A DNA stretch of 64,000 bases from Diplocloster modestus (GTDB lineage Bacteria; Bacillota; Clostridia; Lachnospirales; Lachnospiraceae): contig NZ_JAHQCX010000008.1 in NCBI RefSeq assembly GCF_019042245.1, positions 124,001 through 188,000 of the forward strand. The letters are read 5' to 3'. Positions 16,481-25,952 of the stretch are shown in pieces (the first letter of the stretch is position 1; the number at the start of each line of letters is the position of its first letter). Position numbers and translations under genes: made by a program. Under the pieces are notes generated by a model, which saw only the letters and a list, made by a program, of their open reading frames with translations, was not told the origin of the DNA and did no database searches.

Positions 16481-17503
16481 TTACTCCTCCTTATTTTCCC
16501 TCAACACGATTTTTTCTTTGATTTTCTCGTTGATTCTCTGTTCTTTAAATACGACACACTGAATGATGGAATTCGTTACTTCCTTTGCCTTGGAACTGCC
16601 GTGTGTCTTGACAACCAGGCCTTTTAATCCTAACAGCGGCGCACCGCCGTACTCCGAAGCGTCAAAGGATTTTAACACCTTTTTCAACGAAGGCTTCACC
16701 AGGAGAGCCCCGATCTTGCCTCTTAATGAGGACAGCATGGCGCCTTTGATCTTACTGATCAGCGTGGCTCCCACTCCTTCGTAGAGCTTCAGTATCACAT
16801 TTCCGACAAAAGCCTCACAGACGATGACGTCTGCGCCTCCATGGGGAATTTCTCTTGCTTCAATGCTTCCGATAAAGTTGATATCGTCGCATTCTTTCAG
16901 CAGCGGAAATGTCTCTTTGACCAGCGCATTTCCTTTTTCCTCTTCTGCACCGATGTTGACTATCGCAACCCGGGGGTTCTTAATGCCCATCACATGTTCC
17001 ATGTATACCGAACCCATTTTGGCAAACTGCACCAGATGGGAAGCTCTGGCGTCTACGTTAGCACCGCAGTCGACTAACAGGGATACTCCGTTTTGCGTCG
17101 GGATCAACGGCGCAAGAGGCGGTCGTTCCACTCCTTTGATTCTTCCCACAAGCAGCTGTCCGCCTACCAAAATGGCACCGGAACTGCCTGCTGAGACAAA
17201 GGCATCCGCCTCCCCTTTTTTAACCAGATTCATGCCAACAACGATAGAGGAATCCTTTTTCTTCCGTATAGCCATAACCGGCGGTTCCGCCGTATCAATG
17301 ACCTCTGCGGCAGGAACGACCACTATCTGCTCTTTCTCATAAGTATATTGTGCAAGCTGGCCATTCACTACCTCTTCCTGCCCTACCAGTAACACTTGTA
17401 TATCCTTTCTGGTATTGGCAGCATCCACAGCGCCTTTGACGATCTCGCCCGGCGCATTGTCACCACCCATGGCGTCTACCGCCACCTTGATGAATTCCTG
17501 CAT
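16481..17503 (-). CDS. plsX: Phosphate acyltransferase PlsX
   Basis: Converts acyl-ACP to acyl-phosphate for phospholipid synthesis. About 340 aa. Opens with [21 protein letters not shown], the family hallmark; further blocks [26 protein letters not shown] and [19 protein letters not shown]. The start at 17503 is preferred over an ATG six codons upstream because AAGGAGGAAGACAA lies between them. Immediately upstream of acpP. The usual upstream partner rpmF is separated from it here by a plus-strand HxlR gene. Confidence 0.95.
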   Translation of the reverse strand: MQEFIKVAVDAMGGDNAPGEIVKGAVDAANTRKDIQVLLVGQEEVVNGQLAQYTYEKEQIVVVPAAEVIDTAEPPVMAIRKKKDSSIVVGMNLVKKGEADAFVSAGSSGAILVGGQLLVGRIKGVERPPLAPLIPTQNGVSLLVDCGANVDARASHLVQFAKMGSVYMEHVMGIKNPRVAIVNIGAEEEKGNALVKETFPLLKECDDINFIGSIEAREIPHGGADVIVCEAFVGNVILKLYEGVGATLISKIKGAMLSSLRGKIGALLVKPSLKKVLKSFDASEYGGAPLLGLKGLVVKTHGSSKAKEVTNSIIQCVVFKEQRINEKIKEKIVLRENKEE

Positions 17504-17619
17504 TTGTCTTCCTCCTTGCATATCTATTGTAAAATATACTATATCTGTTTCTATAAATCAATATGTAATTTCGTGCCGTGGTGGAAAGTGATGGGGAAGA
17601 TAGTTACTATAGGATACTA

Positions 17620-17648
17620 TTGTAAATTTTCTCTGATAAGTATATAAT
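17620..17648 (+). promoter_or_regulatory. Promoter of HxlR gene
   Basis: TTGTAA (17620-17625), 17-bp spacer, TATAAT (17643-17648). Just upstream an imperfect dyad (ATAGT...ACTAT, about 17600-17620) could be an operator for the regulator itself. Confidence 0.55.
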
Positions 17649-17703
17649 TTATTCTAACATTTATTTATAGAGATGCATTAATTTGTATACTAAGGAGGAT
17701 TCT

Positions 17704-18033
17704 ATGGAAAGTGAAAAAAAGATGCCCAGCTGCCCCGTGGAGATGACGCTTCAGTTGATCGGTGACAAGTGGAAGGTTCTGATTATCCGTGATCTGATGG
17801 AGGGTACAAAGAGATTCAATGAGCTCATGCGCTCTGTAACCGGAATCTCGCAAAAAGTTCTGACCAGCCATCTGCGCGCTATGGAAAAGGCGGGGCTTGT
17901 GAACCGGAAAGTTTATGCGGAGGTCCCTCCCAGGGTGGAATACTCGCTGACAGAAACCGGGTTTAGCTTAAAACCGATTCTGGATTCTATGGTGGCCTGG
18001 GGGATGCATTATAAAGAGACTTTGGAAAATTAG
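17704..18033 (+). CDS. HxlR-family winged HTH regulator
   Basis: 109-residue MarR-like regulator of the HxlR family: CPVEMTLQLIGDKWKVLIIR (with the sensor-type cysteine near the N-terminus), FNELMRSVTGISQKVLTSHL, wing KVYAEVPPRVEYSLTETG. Members sense electrophiles, redox state or metals. The start at 17704 follows CTAAGGAGGATTCT. It lies opposite in strand to the surrounding rpmF and plsX genes, which normally adjoin, so it was probably inserted there. No obvious target gene beside it. Confidence 0.9.
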   Translation: MESEKKMPSCPVEMTLQLIGDKWKVLIIRDLMEGTKRFNELMRSVTGISQKVLTSHLRAMEKAGLVNRKVYAEVPPRVEYSLTETGFSLKPILDSMVAWGMHYKETLEN

Positions 18034-18114
18034 GTTGATGTTATTTCTCCTAAAAATCCTTTAGAAGAATAAAGAATGGATTTATGCGAGAGAACCATTA
18101 ACTTATTACAAAAA

Positions 18115-18156
18115 AAATCAAGTATTCAATTTTTATTGAATGCTTGATTTTTTCTG
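18115..18156. terminator. Bidirectional terminator between HxlR and rpmF
   Basis: Sixteen-base arms (18115-18130 and 18135-18150) around a TTTT loop, with A-run on one side and T-run on the other; serves both convergent genes. Confidence 0.85.
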
Positions 18157-18165
18157 GTTTTTTAA

Positions 18166-18345
18166 TTAATCCTGAGCAATGATCTCTTTTTTGTTGTAAG
18201 AACCACAGCTCTTGCATACTCTGTGAGGCATCATCAGTTCTCCACATCTGCTGCATTTTACCAGATTGGGAGCGCTCATTTTCCAGTTAGCTCTTCTTTT
18301 ATCTCTTCTAGCTTTGGAAGATTTATTCTTCGGACAGATTGACAT
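18166..18345 (-). CDS. rpmF: 50S ribosomal protein L32
   Basis: 59-residue ribosomal protein, one residue short of a 60-aa ORF cut-off. Begins MSICPKNKSSKARRDKRRAN and carries the zinc ribbon CSRCGELMMPHRVCKSCG (C31, C34, C44, C47), so it is the zinc-binding (C+) form. Follows AGGAGGTGTAACC. Directly downstream of yceD, the usual yceD-rpmF pair. Confidence 0.97.
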   Translation of the reverse strand: MSICPKNKSSKARRDKRRANWKMSAPNLVKCSRCGELMMPHRVCKSCGSYNKKEIIAQD

Positions 18346-18372
18346 AGGTTACACCTCCTCATCATCGCGATT

Positions 18373-18894
18373 CTATCGTGAATTATTGAAAATATCAAAT
18401 ATTTTGGCCATCCTGGGATCCAACTCCGTCATGTCGCAATCACAGGCGCCCTCGTTTAGATTTTTTCCGCATTTGCGGCAGATCCCCTTGCAATCCTCCC
18501 TGCACAGAATCTTCATCGGCCAGTTCAGTATGATCTCATGAAAGATCATAAGATCCACATCCAGCTTATAACCATCCAGAAAACCGCATTCATCTAATTC
18601 CCTGCGCCGGGTTTCTTCTTCTACCTGAAGATCAAATCCTCTGCTGATGCTCAGATGAAATCTCCGATCCACATCCGCCAGACACCGGTCACATGGAATA
18701 CGAACCGTTACATCTACCGCTGCTTCAATCAGGACTTCCTTCTTACCGACGTGGGTTACCGTCAGTGAAACAGGGGTTTTCGCAACAACCTGAAATTCTT
18801 CCCGCTGATACGTAACCGCGTTCAGCTCTAACGGGATTTCTTTCTGAATAACTTTATTTTCACCGGATAGTACTTCTGTCAAGTCAAATAACAT
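18373..18894 (-). CDS. yceD: YceD/DUF177 family protein (23S rRNA accumulation)
   Basis: 173 aa. DUF177 proteins help 23S rRNA accumulate and are paired with rpmF almost everywhere. The visible Cys pattern fits a metal-binding C-terminus: PCDRCLADVDR, then CREDCKGICRKCGKN and ACDCDMTELDPRMAKIFDIF. 27 bp upstream of rpmF and in the same operon. Confidence 0.9.
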   Translation of the reverse strand: MLFDLTEVLSGENKVIQKEIPLELNAVTYQREEFQVVAKTPVSLTVTHVGKKEVLIEAAVDVTVRIPCDRCLADVDRRFHLSISRGFDLQVEEETRRRELDECGFLDGYKLDVDLMIFHEIILNWPMKILCREDCKGICRKCGKNLNEGACDCDMTELDPRMAKIFDIFNNSR

Positions 18895-18990
18895 GGTTAT
18901 CTCCTACACACCTACACAATTATACATAGCCCTGCTTCGTTTGTCAACATAATTTTCCAGTCGTTGACAAACAAAGAGGCTGTTTTTGTT

Positions 18991-20187
18991 TTATTTCTGT
19001 ACCAGGGCCAGAGTTTCTCTTGCGATGGCAAGTTCTTCATTGGTAGGGATGACCATAACCTTCACCTTGGAATCGGGAGTGGAGATCACCAGATCCTCGC
19101 CTCTCTTGGCGTTCTGCTCTTGATCCAGCTCGATGCCCAGATATCCCAGATATGCGCAGATGTCGTTGCGGACATAGCGGTTATTCTCGCCCAGTCCTGC
19201 GGTAAAGCAGATCACGTCTACACCGTTCATAGCCGCCGTATAAGCGCCGATGTATTTCGCTACACGGTAAGCGAATACCTTCATGGCGCGGATCGCATCC
19301 TGATTTCCTGCCAGATATGCATCCTCCAGATCCCGGAAGTCGCTGGTCATCTCAGAGACACCCAGAACACCGGATTTTTTGTTTAATACGTTCATCATCT
19401 CATCGATATCCAGGTTTTCCTTCTTCATGATGAATTCCATGATAGCCGGATCGATGTCTCCGGAACGGGTTCCCATGATCAATCCTTCCAGAGGGGTCAG
19501 TCCCATGGAAGTGTCTACGGATTTGCCGTTCTTTACTGCGGATACGGATGCTCCGTTGCCCAGGTGGCAAACGATAGTCTTTAAGCCGTCATAAGATTGC
19601 CCCAGGACTTCAGCAGCCCGTTTGGATACATAGCTGTGGGAGGTTCCGTGGAAACCGTATCTTCTGACTTTATATTTTTTATAATATTCGTACGGAAGTC
19701 CATACAGGAAAGCTTCTTCCGGCATGGTCTGATGGAATGCGGTGTCAAATACACCAACCATGGGAGTATTGGGCATGATCTCCTGGCAGGCTGCGATACC
19801 GATCAGGTTTGCGGGATTGTGTAAAGGAGCCAGCTCGTTGCACTCTTCCACTGCTTTGATTACTTCGTCATCAATGATGGTGGAACAGGCGAACTTCTCG
19901 CCGCCGTGTACCAGACGGTGTCCTACCGCTCCGATCTCGTCCATGTTTTTCACTACACCAGTCTCGGGGTTCGTAAGCGCGTCGATTACCATCTTGATTG
20001 CCTGGGTATGGGTCGGCATCGGGGATTCTGTCACGGTCTTCCCACCGCCCGCCGGCTGATAAACGATCCTGCTGCCGTCGATTCCGATTCTCTCGCAGAG
20101 ACCCTTGGCGATTACTCCCTCGGTATCCATATCGATCAACTGATATTTTAAAGAAGAGCTTCCGCAATTGATTACTAATATTTTCAT
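18991..20187 (-). CDS. ackA: Acetate kinase
   Basis: Acetyl-phosphate (and propionyl-phosphate) + ADP to acid + ATP. 398 aa, standard length. Motifs: [15 protein letters not shown] at the N-terminus, [26 protein letters not shown] and [11 protein letters not shown]. It follows pta by 90 bp on the same strand. Likely energy-yielding end of mixed-acid fermentation; propionyl-phosphate from the microcompartment could also use it. Confidence 0.97.
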   Translation of the reverse strand: MKILVINCGSSSLKYQLIDMDTEGVIAKGLCERIGIDGSRIVYQPAGGGKTVTESPMPTHTQAIKMVIDALTNPETGVVKNMDEIGAVGHRLVHGGEKFACSTIIDDEVIKAVEECNELAPLHNPANLIGIAACQEIMPNTPMVGVFDTAFHQTMPEEAFLYGLPYEYYKKYKVRRYGFHGTSHSYVSKRAAEVLGQSYDGLKTIVCHLGNGASVSAVKNGKSVDTSMGLTPLEGLIMGTRSGDIDPAIMEFIMKKENLDIDEMMNVLNKKSGVLGVSEMTSDFRDLEDAYLAGNQDAIRAMKVFAYRVAKYIGAYTAAMNGVDVICFTAGLGENNRYVRNDICAYLGYLGIELDQEQNAKRGEDLVISTPDSKVKVMVIPTNEELAIARETLALVQK

Positions 20188-20277
20188 TCTATCTTCCTCC
20201 TGGAATTCAGATCCTGTTTTTTTAATCTCTATCTTCTGTCCCTATTTATAAGGAGACCTGCTCTGCCGTCCGGTTTC

Positions 20278-21318
<1,041 letters not shown>

Positions 21319-21440
21319 TTATCACAGTTATCAATATTATACCCCTTTTAAAATAGAACGTAAAGGCAAAACCTTGTATTTTTCGCAGTACGCTATAGGA
21401 TTTACTGCTTGATATTTACTGCTTGGTAAATTTGCTGCTA

Positions 21441-21736
21441 TAGGGGCGGGAAGAGGGAGACGCGGCTGCGGACTGGCAGGGAGGGGCAGATCCCGCGGGG
21501 GCATATCGCTTCGGCCGGACCTAAGAACGGATAACTCCGATGGCGGGAGAACCTCTTATTGGCAGGACCCGGAACAAACTCGCCAAGGGACGGCTCGGAC
21601 AGTGTTCCAGGCCCTGCGAGGTTCTCCCGCCATCTGCGTAATCCGTTCTAAGGTCCGGCCTCAAGCGATATGCCCCCGCGGGATCTGCCCCTCCCTGCCA
21701 GTCCGCAGCCGCGTCTCCCTCTTCCCTTGGGCCTTA
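21441..21736 (+). repeat. Giant palindromic element (L2), 296 bp
   Basis: Arms 21448-21511 and 21663-21726 are exactly complementary over 64 bp. Inside them is a core of about 150 bp, itself nearly self-complementary (GGCGGGAGAACCTC on both sides) with a terminal loop region GGAACAAACTCGCC ... GGCTCGGACAGTGTTCC. Starts TAGGGGCGGG and ends GGGCCTTA. The same core occurs in L3 and L4 inside different arms. Between pta and the C_GCAxxG gene. Confidence 0.93.
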
Positions 21737-21788
21737 ATGGCTAAGTTTCATGGTCAAATGAATCCCTTTATCTCATGCTTCATTAACG

Positions 21789-22084
21789 TAGGAGCGTGCA
21801 GGCGCAGGGAGCGGTTCCGGGGGCCGGACTTTGCAAGTAATGGAAGCCTGATCGCTTGAAGACAGGCCTTAGAACGGGTTACGTAGATGGTAGGAGAACC
21901 TCGCAGGGCCTGGAACACTGTCCGAGCCGCCCTGTGGCGAGTTTGTTCCGGGCCCTGCCAATAAGAGGTTCTCCTGTCATCGGAGTTATCCGTTCTTAGG
22001 TCTGGCCGATGCGATTAGGCTTCCATTACTTGCAAAGTCCGGCCCCCGGATCCGCTCCCTGCGCCTGCACGCTCCGGCCCCCTA
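21789..22084 (-). repeat. Giant palindromic element (L3), 296 bp, inverted relative to L2
   Basis: Same length as L2 and 52 bp from it. Outer arms (from GGAGCGTGCAGGCGCAGGGA at 21791; complement ends at 22075) pair over ~65 bp with two mismatches and are unrelated to L2's arms, while the ~150-bp core is nearly identical to L2's in opposite orientation. Bounded by TA on both sides. Confidence 0.92.
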
Positions 22085-22100
22085 ATGATAATAAAATCAT

Positions 22101-22559
22101 TTAATCCATCTTATCCTGGAAAAGAGTGTTCTCCACAATCTGGGCTGCCATGGCGACTAACTCTGCGCAGGGACGTTTCTGGTAGTATTGGGGCGTACGT
22201 TCTTCGGGGGTGGCGCTTGTTTCCGGCTTGCTCAGGCCCAGGAGCTCATGACAGACGATAGAACCGTTTTGCTCTTTGAATTCTTCCGCCATGCGGCGGA
22301 CCAATTCGTAATTTTCTTTTTTGGCCTGCTGATTTTTGCTGTCGGGATTGCCGTTTGACATGCCGGCCAAAAGGGTCATGCCTGAGACGGTTCCGCAGAC
22401 TTCCCGCATGCGGCCGAAGCCTCCGCCGAAGCCGCAGGATATCTTAAGAGCGGTTTCCTGGTCTATGTCGAAAAGGTCTGCGTATGCTGCGAAAACTGCC
22501 TGGGAACAGTTGTAGCCTTCCTTGAACAGACGGACGGCTTCGTTGACTCTGCTTTTCAT
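22101..22559 (-). CDS. C_GCAxxG_C_C family putative redox protein
   Basis: 152 aa. Shows the family pattern: YNCSQAVFAAYAD, CGFGGGFGRMREVCGTVSG and a late cysteine in IVCHELLG, giving spaced cysteines thought to bind a metal or cluster. Function is not established; members are common in anaerobes, often beside redox enzymes. The start at 22559 follows CTGGAGGAAACAA, the ribosome site at the end of a short hairpin (22565-22590) of the repeat family described in the findings. Confidence 0.85.
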   Translation of the reverse strand: MKSRVNEAVRLFKEGYNCSQAVFAAYADLFDIDQETALKISCGFGGGFGRMREVCGTVSGMTLLAGMSNGNPDSKNQQAKKENYELVRRMAEEFKEQNGSIVCHELLGLSKPETSATPEERTPQYYQKRPCAELVAMAAQIVENTLFQDKMD

Positions 22560-22562
22560 TTG

Positions 22563-22592
22563 TTTCCTCCAGTGACGCATTTACAGCGTCAT
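22563..22592 (-). repeat. Hairpin + Shine-Dalgarno leader repeat
   Basis: Minus strand GACGCTGTAAATGCGTC hairpin directly followed by ACTGGAGGA. Close relative of the units at 33869-33960 and 36970-36995; all end in (A)CTGGAGGA just before a start codon. Confidence 0.7.
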
Positions 22593-22676
22593 TTATTCTT
22601 ATATTTATGCGGCATCTTTTGCATCTTTTTTTGCAATATATAGGCAGTGTTGAACATTAGTACCGGGTTGATATGG

Positions 22677-23429
22677 TTACATGTTGCCTGCGAGTTTGTC
22701 TTTGATGACGCCAAAGCACTCGCGAACCATGTAGTTGATCTGCAGGATCGGATCTCCGGGAGCGGGGATACCACTTATTTGGGTCAGTCCCTGTTTTCGG
22801 CCGATGCTGACGGCCCGGTAGATATGGAAGTTGTTTGTAACGACGGTTGCGGATGGATTTTCTCCCTGCATGAGCGCTATGCTGAATTCCAGGTTTTCGG
22901 CGGTGTTGGTGGACCGGTTTTCCTGCAGCATGTGGGACGCCGGGATGCCTCTTTCATATAGGTAATCGTACATGGCCTGGGCCTCGGAGATATTTTCCCC
23001 TGTCCCCTGTCCGCCGGAGAGGATCAGGATAGTGTCCGGATGCTCCTGGTAGTAGGCGTAGGCCGCATCCAGACGGTGGCGGAGGGCTTTGCTGGGAACG
23101 CTGCCTCTGACCTGGGCCCCCAGCACTACGGTGTAATCCACGGTCTCTGTGGTCTCCTGGCTCATTCCTCCAATGATAAAACCTTCAATGATGCCGAAGA
23201 TCAATAGAATGGCAACGATGAAGGTTATGAGGCTTATGCCCGCCCAGTTTGGAAGCTTTATGGATAGAGCATGGTGTTTTTTGTATTCCAGCAGCGCGTA
23301 TATGCCGATGAAAATGATTCCGCCGGCCAGCCAGAGCCAGGAAAAAGAGGCCCGCCAGCCGGCGTATATAATTATAGTAATATAATATAGAAGAAACACG
23401 ATTCCGGATAGGAGAAAGAAAAGTCCCAT
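22677..23429 (-). CDS. YdcF/ElyC-like membrane protein (DUF218)
   Basis: 250 aa. About four membrane segments at the N-terminus (GLFFLLSGIVFLLYYITIII; ASFSWLWLAGGIIFIGIYAL; GISLITFIVAILLIFGIIEG), then a DUF218 domain: YTVVLGAQVRGSVPSKALRH, LILSGGQGTGENISEAQAMYD, NTAENLEFS. Relatives affect envelope polysaccharide or vancomycin sensitivity, mechanism unclear. Starts one base after the stop of the SEC-C gene, so translationally coupled. Confidence 0.85.
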   Translation of the reverse strand: MGLFFLLSGIVFLLYYITIIIYAGWRASFSWLWLAGGIIFIGIYALLEYKKHHALSIKLPNWAGISLITFIVAILLIFGIIEGFIIGGMSQETTETVDYTVVLGAQVRGSVPSKALRHRLDAAYAYYQEHPDTILILSGGQGTGENISEAQAMYDYLYERGIPASHMLQENRSTNTAENLEFSIALMQGENPSATVVTNNFHIYRAVSIGRKQGLTQISGIPAPGDPILQINYMVRECFGVIKDKLAGNM

Positions 23430-23430
23430 C

Positions 23431-23934
23431 TTATCTTCCGCAGCATTTCTTGTATTTTTTACCGCTTCCGCAGGGACAGGGATCGTTGCGGCCGACTTTG
23501 GGGCCTTCCCGCCGGAATGTCTGGGCTGCCTTCTGCTCTTTATAGTATTGCTTTAATTGTTCCTCTGTGAAGATTTCTTTCCACTGAGGCAGTTCATAGA
23601 GCCAGTCTGCTTTGGCGTCTACCATATTTTTATAGAGCTTTTCTTTGTCGAATTCCAGACTGACCCGGGTGTCCTCTTCCATCTCCTCAATCGGATTAGG
23701 GTTCTTTAAGCTATCGTTGATTCCATCCAGGAATCCTACCATAGTCATTACATCGATCTCGTATTTTTCTGCCAGCTCTTTGACTGTTCCGGTTACCGTA
23801 GTGTCCGGGTCATTCAGGAGCTGCTCATAGATTCCTTTTTCAATCTGGAAGTACTCGGTCCAGAAATCCTGTAATTTTGCTTTGTCGGCATTCTGATCAT
23901 ATGCCCTGTCTCTCCATTGATCTAATAATCCCAT
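23431..23934 (-). CDS. SEC-C motif protein
   Basis: 167 aa, acidic helical protein ending in a canonical SEC-C zinc motif [19 protein letters not shown] (about 148-166), the same motif as at the C-terminus of SecA. The N-terminal 140 residues ([41 protein letters not shown]) match a DUF found in Clostridia with this tail. Possibly a SecB/ribosome contact factor by analogy; not established. First gene of a two-gene unit with the YdcF-like gene. Confidence 0.8.
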   Translation of the reverse strand: MGLLDQWRDRAYDQNADKAKLQDFWTEYFQIEKGIYEQLLNDPDTTVTGTVKELAEKYEIDVMTMVGFLDGINDSLKNPNPIEEMEEDTRVSLEFDKEKLYKNMVDAKADWLYELPQWKEIFTEEQLKQYYKEQKAAQTFRREGPKVGRNDPCPCGSGKKYKKCCGR

Positions 23935-24025
23935 ATTTCTTACTCCTTCGTGTCTCCTATGAGCAGCCAGACGGCAGTCATAAGATTAGATTTTGATTAA
24001 CGGTTATAGTATATACCATTTTACT

Positions 24026-25261
24026 TTATTTTTCAAAAGATATTTCACGGTTCAGTTCACCTCGGAAATCTTTTCCGTATTTATCCGTGACCGCGGTGTA
24101 GTAGACATCGGATGCCCAGATGTCCTGTTCCAGCATCCGATAGAAATTTTCATCCATCTGACTCCTGGCTCCAGACAGTTTGGTAACCATGGGGATCTCG
24201 CTTTTTTCCTTGATGGCCGATAACAGTTCCCCGGCGGAACGGCGCAGTCCAAGGACTTTAGCGTAACCAATGTAACCATTCTGCACCCACTCTGTCACAT
24301 CGTCCCTTCGGATCTCCAGCAGGATATGAAGGAGTGAACGGCAGACACGGGTATAGGTAAGCTGCCTGGTTTTGATGTGGTCCGCAAAGGAACTAAAACT
24401 TTTATAACGGTTTAGTTCATTTTGAATACGGTATGACAGATCGCCGGAAATATCCTGATACTCACTGATGGGAGTCTGTCCTCTTAAGAGCAGCTTGTAT
24501 TTTAACATGGAGGAAAAGTCATCCTCGTAGATCGGATAGGTGCTCCTGTATTCCTGCCCCAGGATTTCAAATACAGATTCCGGAACCTGGCCTCTGAAAT
24601 CTTCGGGTATTCCGCCGCTGTGCAGGGTTTCGCGGATAGCGGTGGCGGAACAGACCGGCTGGTCTATGGACCTGTCGTGGTAACCGGCGCAGATGCGCTT
24701 TACCGATATGGGAGTGATCGAACTCTTTCTATTATATAGTGCTTTCCGGTATTCCAGGGCCAGAATATTGTTCGGCTGATCCAATATACAGGCAAGCTGT
24801 GGATTATCCAGGCAGGTGGTAAGGGCCTGGCTTCTTGCAGCCGGATAAGTCAGTCCCTCCTTTAACGCGGATCGTATGAGGCCGGAGATTTCTTCCGGTT
24901 CATCTGCCAGGATGGCAGCCGCTTTGCTTAGAAGGGTATCCTCCTCCGTCTCGCAGCCAAAGCACAGGTAGTCCACCACGTGCAGTTTGTCCAGAAGCGC
25001 AACAGCGCCGGATGCAAAATATTCGGCACTGCCGGCAGCGTAACAGACCGGCAGCTCAATCACCAGGTCTGCTCCGTTTAACAACGCCATCCTGCTGCGG
25101 GCATATTTATCTATGAGCGCAGGAACTCCGCGCTGCAGAAAGTTTCCGCTCATGATTACGACTACATAGTCGGCCCCGGTCTTTTCTTTAGCTGCTTGCA
25201 GGTGGTACAGATGGCCGTTATGAAACGGATTGTACTCCGCGATGATTCCTACTGTTTTCAT
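24026..25261 (-). CDS. tmcAL: tRNA(Met) cytidine acetate ligase
   Basis: Acetylates the wobble cytidine of elongator tRNA-Met using acetate and ATP (YlbM family). 411 aa. Nucleotidyltransferase N-terminus GIIAEYNPFHNGHLYHLQ with the HxGH motif, MSGNFLQRGVPALIDKYARS, then SAEYFASGAVALLDKL. In Firmicutes it often lies near acetate kinase/phosphotransacetylase genes, as here. Single-gene unit as far as can be seen. Confidence 0.93.
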   Translation of the reverse strand: MKTVGIIAEYNPFHNGHLYHLQAAKEKTGADYVVVIMSGNFLQRGVPALIDKYARSRMALLNGADLVIELPVCYAAGSAEYFASGAVALLDKLHVVDYLCFGCETEEDTLLSKAAAILADEPEEISGLIRSALKEGLTYPAARSQALTTCLDNPQLACILDQPNNILALEYRKALYNRKSSITPISVKRICAGYHDRSIDQPVCSATAIRETLHSGGIPEDFRGQVPESVFEILGQEYRSTYPIYEDDFSSMLKYKLLLRGQTPISEYQDISGDLSYRIQNELNRYKSFSSFADHIKTRQLTYTRVCRSLLHILLEIRRDDVTEWVQNGYIGYAKVLGLRRSAGELLSAIKEKSEIPMVTKLSGARSQMDENFYRMLEQDIWASDVYYTAVTDKYGKDFRGELNREISFEK

Positions 25262-25570
25262 GGTTACCTACTCCGTTTCTCTCCGATTGACTTAGGGTGC
25301 AATTATCCTGAACCGTGGAAAATGATCTAAGATGTTATTATCTTATTTCTTTCTATTTATGCTGTCAACGCGGGGAAAAATAAATTTTTTAATTTTTTTT
25401 ACAACTTTTGTATAAAAGTCAAAAAATCTTCCTATAATATGATTAATCTCACAGATGATTTGACAGCGAAGTCAGGTTGTTTGTAGATTAACAATTGCGT
25501 ATGCTCTTTGCCGCTGCCGCATCCCCCCCTTAGGCAGCGGGAAATACGAAAGACAAATTAATACTTATCC

Positions 25571-25605
25571 TCCCCTTTTTTTAGCGGAACCCTTGATTTA
25601 TCAGG
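25571..25605. other. Possible end of a lost integrative element
   Basis: AGCGGAACCCTTGA / TCAGGGGTTTCGCT stem followed by GTACGGGCAAAAGTGCG and a second CAAAAGTG. This hairpin with nearby short direct repeats resembles sequences beside tyrosine-recombinase genes in Clostridia, but no recombinase is present. Low confidence; it may only be a terminator. Confidence 0.25.
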
Positions 25606-25697
25606 GGTTTCGCTGTTTGTACGGGCAAAAGTGCGACCAAAAGTGTAAGTTCGATCTGATACTTTCCTTATCCTTCTTATCACTGCGTTTATAATAG

Positions 25698-25841
25698 AAA
25701 TCTAAGGTAACCCTGACATCCATAATTATGCTTCGTAAGGCCGTCAAACCGAAACTTCTTGTCCTGTTCATCGGTATCTGTACCGTGGGCATCTTAATCG
25801 TTGGCTATCTGTTTCATGCGTTTCAATTTTTGTTAATCTAA
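25698..25841 (+). pseudogene. C-terminal remnant of ArsP/UPF0718-type permease
   Basis: An open frame after a stop at 25695 reads KSKVTLTSIIMLRKAVKPKLL and then a membrane helix (VLFIGICTVGILIVGYLFHA), matching the last ~45 residues of the ArsP_1 permeases of Firmicutes. The upstream body of the gene (about 270 codons expected) is absent. An ATG at 25728 is in frame, but there is no ribosome site. Inferred decayed transporter; recognition rests on recall of the family C-terminus. Confidence 0.55.
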
Positions 25842-25854
25842 GGAGGAATCTACA

Positions 25855-25935
25855 ATGGGACTGTTCGGAAAAAACAAAGAAGGGAAAAGGGCGTGCTGCT
25901 GTGATATCACCTGTGATGCTAACACTTCAAGATGA
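25855..25935 (+). pseudogene. Truncated small cysteine-rich/thioredoxin-family protein
   Basis: 26 codons with an excellent ribosome site (CTAAGGAGGAATCTACA): MGLFGKNKEGKRACCCDITC and a short tail, then a stop. In related genomes an ArsP-like permease is followed by a thioredoxin-fold protein that opens with the same lysine-rich segment and Cys cluster and continues for ~80 more residues. Here that continuation is missing, and the GntR gene end begins 17 bp later, so the operon seems cut by a rearrangement. Confidence 0.45.
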
Positions 25936-25952
25936 ACGTTGGAAAAAGTATT

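Noticed and set aside
21602..21859. Open frames inside the giant palindromes at 21-22 kb and 46 kb
   Set aside because: Both arms give mirrored frames with no ribosome site; explained by the inverted repeats.
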